DNA of 64,000 nucleotides, taken from positions 61,404,406-61,468,405 of the forward strand of contig NC_072897.1 of NCBI RefSeq assembly GCF_027943255.1. The letters are read 5' to 3'. The notes beneath the pieces were generated by a model that was given only the letters and a program-made list of their open reading frames with translations, was not told the origin of the DNA and did not search any database. Both the position numbers and the translations under genes were made by a program. Position 1 is the stretch's first letter; the number at the start of each line of letters is the position of its first letter. The DNA is from Anastrepha obliqua (taxonomy: Eukaryota > Arthropoda > Insecta > Diptera > Tephritidae). Positions 56,385 through 64,000 of this stretch are shown here, one piece after another.

Positions 56385-56601
56385 ATCTTACAACTTCAGG
56401 AAGCATTCCTTGCGATATTGTCGTGCCTTCCTGGCAATGACCCCGGACGAGCGTTATGAGTCGGCCAGGGTACATCGTTACTGCATCAACTCTTTGGCTA
56501 CATCATATACCACTTGCGTCTGTGACTCACGAGATAGGTGTCGACGCTGCGGCCGAGCTCATCATATCCCCCTACACTCGTTACTACCAACACCTTCATA
56601 A
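56385..56601 (+). pseudogene. Second BEL-type gag zinc-knuckle fragment
   Basis: The frame reads FLAMTPDERYESARVHRYC, then CRRCGRAHHIPLH. The layout (C..SLATSYTT..C..C..C..HH..LH) resembles the knuckle of the neighbouring BEL element, but the sequence differs, so this is a different family. One knuckle Cys is Ser. No open frame extends either way. Confidence 0.5.
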
Positions 56602-57219
56602 CGCCGACAAAAAATAAAGCTGCTGAACCTCGCCCGAGCAGGCGAAGCCCACAACAATTAACTCGAACCCAATCTAACCGGTCTGTCCGTCAGCGGTGCA
56701 TCGGTGGGTTGTTTGACCAAGCTATAGTTACTAACGTCGATTAAATTTATTCGTCTTCAACACCCTGCTCACCATATGGGAATGGAACGGACTGTGGCAA
56801 ACGCAAACCAGTTCGGCAAAAAGTCAGGCGTCACAGTCAGTCGTCAACAGTCATTCGTCAGAGTCAAGCTATATTTTCTACCACTCTAAATTAAAAGATT
56901 TTATATTGTATAAATTGAAAACATCAAATTTTTTTTCTAATTAAACTGCTACTAAAATGTCAGAAAAGAGCAGATGTTTATGTACTGCTGGTACGAGAGA
57001 TCACTAAGTGGAAACGAAGATAAATTAAACAACATGGCCTATGTATACATATACTCGTATAAAGACTTCTTGAGATATGATAATATATACATATATAGTG
57101 AAACAAAATAAAATTAAAAAATTTAAATAAAACGAAACAATTTGTACAATTAGGGATAGGGAAATATTGTCGCAGGGAAAAGTGTATATATTTTGAAGTG
57201 AAAACTTCTTTAGAATCGT
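56602..57219. other. LTR-like tail and repeat copy B, left flank
   Basis: GTCAGTCGTCAACAGTCATT and following A/T-rich sequence near 56830-56960 resemble the R-U5 part of an LTR, but no partner is seen. 57190-57219 (TTTTGAAGTGAAAACTTCTT) is the left side of repeat copy B, identical to 50580-50608 reversed. Confidence 0.45.
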
Positions 57220-60200
57220 TATCCACCTTGAGCAAGGTGGAGCTGATATAGTCCTGATTCAGGAGCCGTGGCTGAGCAGCAACGGCATTTCTGGGCTCAG
57301 GACGAAAAGCTACAAACTGGTGGCGTATAGCAGGACAGGTAAACCAAGATCCTGTATACTCATCAGGAGGGAACTTAACGCATTTATTTTGCCTAATTTC
57401 AGCAATGAAGACATTGTGACGGTGAGTCTGGAGGGCCCGGCTGGAAAGCTATGGCTGATGTCCGTATATATGGCACACGATGACGAGGTGGAACCACCTC
57501 CGGCGCTGCTAAGGGAAACCCTGGCTGAAGCAAAACGCAGGAAAATCGGCGTTATCATAGGCACTGACGCGAACTCCCATCACACCTGCTGGGGAAGTTC
57601 TAACATCAATGCACGAGGTGAGTCACTTTTTGATTATATTTTAAACGAGGACTTGTTTATATGTAACAGGGGTAAGGACCCCACTTTTATTACCGCAGCC
57701 AGAGAAGAGGTGCTTGACCTTACTCTGGCTTCTTCCTCACTGATAAATCGAATCTCCGATTGGAGGGTGCTAAACACTCATTCCTTCTCGGACCATAGGT
57801 ACATTCAGTTCTCTCTCACTCAAACTCGTCCAATAAGATCCCCCTACAGGAACCTGAGGAGGACGGACTGGGATGCATATTATAGAAATTTGCTGAGCTT
57901 ACTCCCCAAGGCACCGGGAGGAAATCTAGATCTATCGGAAGAAACGATCGACGAACTGGTGGAAACTTTCACCTCAGCTTGCAACACGGCCCTGGAAACT
58001 TCTTGTCCAATAACAGTTTTTCCCAGGAAGGAAAAACAGCCCTGGTGGACAACGGAGCTATCTGAGCTTAGGGCCTCATGCAGACGCCTTTTTAACAGGG
58101 CTAAAAGAATTAGGTCTCCCTCGGGATGGGAGCTGTATAAAGCAGGGCTAGGAATATACAAGTCCGAAATTAGGAAGGCTAAGAAGGACTCCTGGAGAAG
58201 CTTCTGCGAAAGCGTGGAGGGCTGCCATGAGTCCTCCAGGTTTAGACGAGTACTCACGAAGAGTTCCGCTCCCTTGGGGTACCTAAGAGACGAATCGGGG
58301 CGTTGGGCGATGAGCGGCGAGGAGTCACTGAAGTTACTTCTCGACGCCCATTTTCCGACGAGCCCAGCACCTAGCAGCACCGGCCTGGATAGCATTTCAT
58401 CTTGCATTCCGGACCGGGGCTGGTTGCTGGATAAGCGTCGCCTGGCTTGGGCCATTGACTCCTTTAAGCCCTTCAAGTCTCATGGTCCTGACGGCATCAT
58501 TCCTGCCCAACTACAGAAATCTGTGGAGGTATCATGCCGTTGGTTGAGCCCCATCTATGCGAGCTGCGTAGCCAGGGGCTACATACCAAGATCATGGAGG
58601 GCCGTGAGGGTTGTCTTTATACCCAAGGCAGGAAAGAGCTCGCACGTCTCCCCTAAGGACTTCAGACCAATTAGTCTCTCATCTTTCTTACTGAAAACCC
58701 TTGAGAGACTGATTGACCTGCACATAAGAAGCGAAATTCCTCGGGGCCGACTGTCGCATACTCAACATGCTTATTGCAAGGGTAGATCGGTGGAATCTGC
58801 CCTACATACAATCGTGGAAGAAATCGAAGAGTCTCTTCTTCAGAAGGAGTTTGCGGTAGGCGCCTTCCTCGACATCGAGGGGGCTTTTAACAACGTCCTT
58901 CCGGAGGCAATTACCAGGTCTCTAGGTAAACTAGGGGTCGAAACCGACCTTATAAGACTTATCCACAAAATGCTTAGCGACAGAACTGTCACGGCAGAGT
59001 GGGGCGGTATCTCCATCCACCGGCAAGTGAGTAGAGGCACTCCGCAAGGTGGGGTTCTCTCACCATTCCTCTGGGTGGTTGTTCTAAATGATCTGTTGGG
59101 GAGCTGGTGAAGGGAGGCTGCAGGGTAATTGCCTACGCGGATGACGTGGCACTAATTGTTAGAGGAAAATTTTTGGATACTCTGTACAACTTGATGCAGG
59201 GATATCTGAATGCAGTTGTTAGATGGGCAACGGATTGTGGCCTGTCGGTGAATCCTCTTAAGACGGAGCTCGTCCTATTTACGAGGAAATATAAAATACC
59301 CAGAGCTCAACTTCCCTCAATAGGGGGCGCTCCTCTGATGCTTTCTGACAAGGTGAAGTACCTTGGTATTATCCTTGACAGCAAGCTTACATGGAAGCCC
59401 AATATTGAGGAAAGGGTGAGAAAGGCAACAATGGCCTTGTATGGGTGCAAGGGCGCAATTGGCAAAAGATGGGGCCTCTCGCGTCGAGTTGTTTTCTGGC
59501 TGTATAATACCATTGTAAAGCCTATCTTGTTATATGGAGTCATAGTCTGGTGGAACTCACTAGAGAAGACGACATTGGTGAAGAAGCTGGAAAGAGTTCA
59601 GAGGTCGGCACTCATTGGAATCAGTGGGGCGCTTCGAACGACTCCTACTCTGGCGCTCAACGTAATGTTAAATGTGGTACCCGTAGATATCGCAGGCAGA
59701 ACTGCCGCAACACGTACCGCAATCAGACTGAGGGGCTGGAGCTATAAGCTCAATCTCCCTTATGGGCACTCAAGCATCCTCAGAAACTTTGAGTTCATCC
59801 CTCTGTCAACAGACCAGTGTATACCCTCATTTAGTCCGACCGGAACATTCACCACTCACATCCCGTCAAGGGAAGAGTGGACGGGGGGCTACACTTGGGG
59901 GCAGGGCCTGGTGAACTTGTTCACGGATGGATCGAAGTTGGAAGGAAAGGTTGGCGGAGGAGTCTTTTGCGAAGGGCTCCCCATCAGACTTAAATTCAGG
60001 CTACCGGACCACTGCAGTGTGTTCCAGGCAGAGGTAGCCGCAATCAAGGAGGCAGCTGATTGGCTGCTCAAATGTGTACTAACAATCAAGAAGGTAAATA
60101 TTTACTCCGATAGCCAAGCGGCAATAAGGGCCCTCGGGTCTATGACGGTGCATTCGGAATTGGTCAAGGAATGCTTGATCTCACTTTCGACTGCGTCCGA

Positions 60201-60940
60201 ATTCTTTGACATCAGCCTCATCTGGGTTCCCGGTCACAGCGACATTGCGGGAAACTGTGAGGCGGATGAGCTGGCTAGACAAGGGACATGTGAGGTGATT
60301 TCCCCGCGGAGGGAGAAAATTGGAATCCCCCTGACTACCTGCGGTCTGCTCCTGGAAAGATGGGCATCGCGCAAACTCAGCGAGCGCTGGGAAAATGCAC
60401 AAACGTGCAAAGTTGCGAAATCCTTCTGGCCACGTGTGGACCGAAGGCGCTCGGGTGAGCTTCTGAGGCTGACAAAATATCAGCTCTCCAATCTAGTGGG
60501 TTCTCTCACAGGACACAATGCGCGAGGAATGCATGCTGTGAGACTTGGAATCATCTCGAGTCCTTTCTGTGCTGGATGTATGGAGGATGAGGTGGAATCA
60601 TCTCAGCACCTTCTCCTTAGCTGCCCTGCCCTGGCGGGGCTAAGATTCAGGCATCTTGGCTCTTACTTCTTTGCCACGCCTGCTGAGATAGCTGGCGCTG
60701 ACATTAAAAATCTGATGAGTTTCATCAGCAGCATTAAGCGGTTGACGCAAACATAGTCATCGTTCATAATCCGCACGCTCCTAACCTTCCCATCACCACC
60801 TCTCCCCGCCCTCTCCCTGCACCTCATCGGTCCTTCCCCTCTCCTCACTTCCTTGACAATGGTATCACAAAGGACGAATTTCTCTTCGTCCAAGTGTGCC
60901 CACTCCCTGGGCAACCATACTAACCTAACCTAGGAGGGAT
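57220..60940 (+). mobile_element. RNase H-bearing LINE (I/LOA group), 5' truncated
   Basis: The left edge is defined by comparison with the empty site at 50538-50608 (reversed), where AATCGTT runs straight into GGGAGTGATTTGAG. The right edge is at about 60940, after an ACTAACCTAACCTA tail, typical of LINEs ending in short tandem repeats. The truncation removes ORF1 and the start of ORF2. Confidence 0.88.
57221..60756 (+). pseudogene. LINE ORF2: endonuclease, RT, RNase H; one-base deletion
   Basis: The frame is open from the truncation point to 59110 and, one base shifted, from 59107 to 60756. Endonuclease: LIQEPWLSS, GTDANSHHTCWGSSN, SFSDHRYIQF. RT: GPDGIIPAQLQ, PKDFRPISLSSFLLKTLERL, GAFLDIEGAFNNV, SRGTPQGGVLSPFL and, after the shift, VIAYADDVALI. 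RNase H: NLFTDGSKLEGK, VFQAEVAAIKEA, IYSDSQAAIRAL and PGHSDIAGNCEADELA. The C-terminus has a CAGCMEDEVESSQHLLLSC zinc motif. The break is one missing G in the run at 59098-59101. Confidence 0.92.
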
Positions 60941-61365
60941 TTGAGACTCGATGAAACGAAAAAGCGACACTACGAAGCGTTATATGTTGATATACGTATA
61001 TGTGTGTGGCTGGGTACTGCTGAGCCACGCTAGTATAGTGAGTATTGTAGTATGTATACTACACTGCCTATACACTGCCTACTTGCTTTAGTGTTTAGTT
61101 CAAGCGTCATACGTATGTATGCTAGTACGTATATGTGCGCGCCTGCGTATTACGGAGCCACGGTGAGCCAGAAGGCATTATGTATACCTATACTACACTA
61201 CCTAATACTTGCTTAGACCAAGCGTCCTACGAATGTTTGTGTGTATGTTAGTACGTCTGTGTAATATACGCGTTACGACGCTCATAATAGGAACCGCGTG
61301 TGCTGTATTGCGTCCGTATTTTTATATTCGTAAATATTTTCATTTTTAAATATATACCGCGATTG
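60941..61365 (+). repeat. Dispersed repeat copy B, right flank
   Basis: GATTTGAGACTCGATGAAAC follows the LINE and matches 50538-50560 reversed. 61205-61365 matches 49140-49300 reversed (GCGTCCTACGAATGTTTG, ACGCGTTACGACGCTCATAA). Copy B lacks the middle of copy A. Confidence 0.7.
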
Positions 61366-61374
61366 CAGGCGGTG

Positions 61375-61668
61375 TTGCAATATACCACAATAAAATGACG
61401 GTGCTCCTATTGTAACTCCACAGATAGATCTGAATGCACAGCAACTAGAATCACTGTCTGTTCAGCTCTCTAAAGTGGGAGAAATATGTGCATGCGAAAC
61501 CAGATTGAGCAATGGAAAAACAGTTTCAATTGTGGCAATATATATTTTACCGAATCAATCAATAAATAGCATCACGGAATTCATTCACGAAAATTTAATA
61601 AAGTATACACCAGAAGTATCGCGGATTCTTAAAAAAGATTACGATAAAGTTCCAATGATTTTAAGTGT
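61375..61668 (+). pseudogene. Endonuclease-like (EEP) fragment
   Basis: The pieces GGVAIYHN, LSKVGEICACETRLSNGKTV, VAIYILPNQSINSITEFIHE and KVPMILS resemble the first half of an exonuclease-endonuclease-phosphatase domain. It is cut at about 61668, just before the expected GDFN motif, by the LINE that follows. Similar domains occur in some LINEs and in Helentron-type elements, so the parent element is uncertain. Confidence 0.5.
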
Positions 61669-61719
61669 CGGTCTCCTTGCCGCGGGGATGAGGCTTAAGT
61701 GGCGAGTTAACCCCATTCT

Positions 61720-63201
61720 ATGGAGATTAACCTACCACGAACTAAGAGGGCAGCTTCATATAGGAATTGGGTATCCACTCATCCGCGGAACGGCGGAATT
61801 GGTGGCCACCCAAGTACTATGTGGAGAGTACCGTACCGACAACCTGGCAGGAGGGATAAAATGCATTTCTTTTATTTAATGTGGAGGCTAAACAAGGATA
61901 TTTCTGCACGAGGTAACCCACTTTTGGGAAATCCTCCCGTCGAGCAATCGACGGCTCGGGCATCGGATGTGCAGGCCCGAACCCCACATTCCCCTATGAC
62001 CGGAACTGACACCCAGGGTTCCGGAGGAAGCGCACTACTAGTGGTGAAACATGGCACATTGGCTATGCCAATGGAGAGCCGGGTGAGTGTGAGCGATACA
62101 CCGCCGTCGAAACGATCGGAAGCAACTGAACAAGTTGCGGAGGCTGTGGAGATGGCGGACAATCTCTCAGTAGACTCAGACGGATCTCTGGTACCGAGTA
62201 AGTCATTGACAACGGTTAAACCTGGTGCGAATCAGGTAAGTACCGGTAAAAAGACTGAAGTTATTGGAGATTCGAACGCAGGTGTTGGTCTAACCGCAAG
62301 GCAGATCAAACGAAGGAGACAGAAGGCGAGGCAAGCCGAAGCACTAGCTAAGGCAAGGACTCAAGCTCCGTCAACTTCGACACCTGTAACGGAAACGGGA
62401 AAGCGTGGCAGAACAGAGGACTCCTCTGTAGCGCTGCGCTCTTCCGGAAACGAAACGGGGTCTGTGCCAACGACCGGGAAGAGGAGAAAGGCAAAGAAGA
62501 GGAAAGTCGAGAGACGGAATTCGGAAATGCCTGCATCCTCGACCCAATCCAAGGCAGACAAACCTTTGCCTGACAAGGCAGAGGCTAAGGAACCTCAAAT
62601 GTCGAATAACACTCTTCCGTCAACGTCTGGCGAATCATTCGCGAGAATGGCAGCAAAGGCAATGACGGTGGAGATACATACCGACAAACAAGATGGTCTA
62701 CTGTCCAAAGGGCAACAAGACTATCTTGACAGCTATCTTTGGAAAGCTATCGGTGAGTCGAAAGACGCGCCGACGTTCGAGGGGAAAAGCATGGTGGACG
62801 GCATCGTAAAGGTGCACTGTTCCAATGCTTTTTCCCGAGAATGGCTAGAAAAAGCTATAGCAAAGATTCCAGCCTGCGAAAACAGCAAGTTTATTCTTGT
62901 TGAGAGTAGCAAAGAAAGGCTGGTACGAGCGAGTGTCTGGATTCCGGGTCCTTCCTGTAATTCAGCAGAACTCCTCAAACGCATCCGTGTTCAGAATAAG
63001 GATCTTGACACGACTCTCTGGAGAGTATACTCGTGTACCAGGCAGAAATCCGCTACCACTTCGGAGACGGGTTCCCACCTGGTACTGGGTATCGATCTTG
63101 GGTCCCTCAAGGTGCTTAAGTCGAAGTACGGGTGCCGTCCTCACCTACATCTGGGGCGGATCCAGTTCCGCGTCCAGGATAAGGTGGAGGACAAAGCGTA
63201 A
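61720..63201 (+). CDS. LINE ORF1 protein, intact (DUF4780-like)
   Basis: A 493-codon open frame. The first 45 or so codons overlap what may be 5' leader; later Met codons such as 61861 or 61879 could be the real start. The middle is basic and low-complexity, with a likely nuclear signal (QIKRRRQKARQAEALAKA, GKRRKAKKRKVERRNSE). The C-terminal 170 residues look like the DUF4780 domain found in ORF1 of RNase H-bearing fly LINEs (IVKVHCSNAFSREWLEKAI, VRASVWIPGP, RIRVQNKDLDTTLWRVYS). No CCHC knuckle. It would bind element RNA as a nucleic-acid chaperone; this role is known from the family, not shown here. Confidence 0.8.
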   Translation: MEINLPRTKRAASYRNWVSTHPRNGGIGGHPSTMWRVPYRQPGRRDKMHFFYLMWRLNKDISARGNPLLGNPPVEQSTARASDVQARTPHSPMTGTDTQGSGGSALLVVKHGTLAMPMESRVSVSDTPPSKRSEATEQVAEAVEMADNLSVDSDGSLVPSKSLTTVKPGANQVSTGKKTEVIGDSNAGVGLTARQIKRRRQKARQAEALAKARTQAPSTSTPVTETGKRGRTEDSSVALRSSGNETGSVPTTGKRRKAKKRKVERRNSEMPASSTQSKADKPLPDKAEAKEPQMSNNTLPSTSGESFARMAAKAMTVEIHTDKQDGLLSKGQQDYLDSYLWKAIGESKDAPTFEGKSMVDGIVKVHCSNAFSREWLEKAIAKIPACENSKFILVESSKERLVRASVWIPGPSCNSAELLKRIRVQNKDLDTTLWRVYSCTRQKSATTSETGSHLVLGIDLGSLKVLKSKYGCRPHLHLGRIQFRVQDKVEDKA

Positions 63202-63215
63202 ATATACTCAGTCTC

Positions 63216-64000
63216 ATGACTGAAGTAATATTTACACAGATTAATCTGCAGCATAGCAAAGCGTCTACGGCTCTCTTGTGCCGTAGGCATGCAAAACTGC
63301 AAACAAACCCACACATAATACTTATACAAGAACCATGGGTATGTCACAAGCGTATCTGTGGTCTAAGTGCTATGTCGTGGGGACAAATACTTCATTGTGA
63401 AGGGAATGTGAGACCGCGAGCATGTATTATCATGCCGAGGTTGATCGAACACACGATGTTAAAAGAGCTATGCTCTGGAGATATCGTTGCTGCAAAAATA
63501 AAGTACTTGAAAAGTGGGAACAGTGTCGAAGCTATCATAGTTTCGGCCTACCTACCCTACGACTCTTTACAGCCACCTCCTTCGAGGGAGCTAAGAGAAG
63601 TGGTCAAGTACGCAGAATCCAATAATCTGGGGCTAATAGTGGGCTGTGACGCAAATTCACAGAACATTGTGTGGGGAAGCAGCAAATGCAACCCCAGAGG
63701 TCTCAAGTTACTGGATTTTATCCTGTCATCCGATTTGGTCATCCAAAATACTGGTAACAAACCAACTTTTGTGACCAGAAGGAGACAAGAGGTGATTGAT
63801 TTAACACTTACCAATAGGTCAGTTGGAAATCAAATCAACCGATGGCGAGTTTTGGAAGAGGACTCTCTTTCTGATCATCGTCTTATCGAATTTCGACTGG
63901 GAATTGACACAATATCAATACCTTCCGGTAGGAATCCTCGAAATGTGGACTGGGACAGGTATGGTGAGCTTGTAACAGAGCGGTTACCAAACCTGAAAAA
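63216..64000 (+). CDS. LINE ORF2, endonuclease domain, open at window edge
   Basis: The frame begins with ATG at 63216, 14 bp after the ORF1 stop, and has no stop for 261 codons to the window end. It reads MTEVIFTQINLQHSKASTAL, then ILIQEPWVCHK, VSAYLPYDSL, GLIVGCDANSQNIVWGSS and SLSDHRLIEF. These are the endonuclease motifs: Asn, Glu, Tyr, Asp-x-Asn and Ser-Asp-His. The domain nicks target DNA to prime reverse transcription. RT and RNase H should follow outside the window. Partial by position, not by damage. Confidence 0.88.
   Translation, partial: MTEVIFTQINLQHSKASTALLCRRHAKLQTNPHIILIQEPWVCHKRICGLSAMSWGQILHCEGNVRPRACIIMPRLIEHTMLKELCSGDIVAAKIKYLKSGNSVEAIIVSAYLPYDSLQPPPSRELREVVKYAESNNLGLIVGCDANSQNIVWGSSKCNPRGLKLLDFILSSDLVIQNTGNKPTFVTRRRQEVIDLTLTNRSVGNQINRWRVLEEDSLSDHRLIEFRLGIDTISIPSGRNPRNVDWDRYGELVTERLPNLK

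Larger units (their letters stand above)
61669..64000 (+). mobile_element. LINE with intact ORF1 and open ORF2, runs off the window
   Basis: The start at about 61669 is where the EEP fragment is interrupted. A G/C-rich leader of about 50 bp precedes the 61720 frame. ORF1 and ORF2 are separated by 14 bp. It shares ORF2 style with the LINE at 57220 but is a different family. The element's 3' half is outside the window. Confidence 0.85.

Noticed and set aside
57880..58476. Minus-strand frame of 198 codons
   Set aside because: It lies wholly within the LINE endonuclease-RT coding region on the plus strand and has no recognisable motif.

Overview
The window is eukaryotic nuclear DNA from a fly, and it reads as solid transposon sediment. 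I found no convincing host gene, tRNA, rRNA or CRISPR. The mobile elements are insect types: Ty3/gypsy errantivirus, 17.6-like and K02A2.6-like gypsy elements, BEL/Pao, RTE, Jockey and RNase H-bearing LINEs, Helitrons, Hermes-like and ZBED-like hATs, Tc1, DD34D mariner, and four copies of the DD41D mariner group. DD41D elements of the rosa type are known from tephritid fruit flies, so a tephritid (or related dipteran) genome is my best inference. It is not proven from this window.

Layout. 1-1385 is the 3' part of a Helitron (H1) with a tandem array. 1560-13440 is a decayed errantivirus (leader, gag, protease, RNase H, integrase scraps, env). It is interrupted by a ZBED-like hAT (3354-6523), a DD41D fragment, and a composite repeat (7979-12489) that itself holds a Tc1 relic and a complete non-autonomous Helitron, H2 (9707-12001). 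14051-15986 is Helitron H3, a RepHel deletion derivative. 16641-17886 is a dead DD41D element. 18223-21950 is a gypsy element on the minus strand, fused in frame to a Jockey-like LINE fragment (21951-23185). 23428-24351 is a non-autonomous TIR element. 25147-27131 is a Hermes-like hAT transposase gene with two small introns. 27690-30660 is an unusual element flanked by ATGTCGC..GCGACAT palindromes and split by a DD34D mariner. 30660-33150 is non-coding with tandem duplications. 33150-35982 is a Jockey-like LINE, followed by a Tc1 relic (36088-37385).

The centre of the window is a deep nest. Helitron H4 (37409-39883, carrying a complete DD41D element with an intact ORF) sits against a BEL/Pao element (39884-56250). 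That BEL is split by an RTE LINE (40413-52467, 8-bp target duplication). The RTE is split by a 17.6-like LTR element (41397-51134, CGGG duplication, nearly identical LTRs). The 17.6-like element is in turn split by a composite repeat (43860-45289) and by a second DD41D element with an intact ORF (45404-46716).

The right end holds an RNase H-bearing LINE (57220-60940) broken by a single base deletion, an endonuclease-like fragment (61375-61668), and the 5' half of a second LINE. That LINE has an intact ORF1 (61720-63201) and an ORF2 that is still open at the window edge (63216-64000). It and the two DD41D transposases are the best candidates for recently active elements here.
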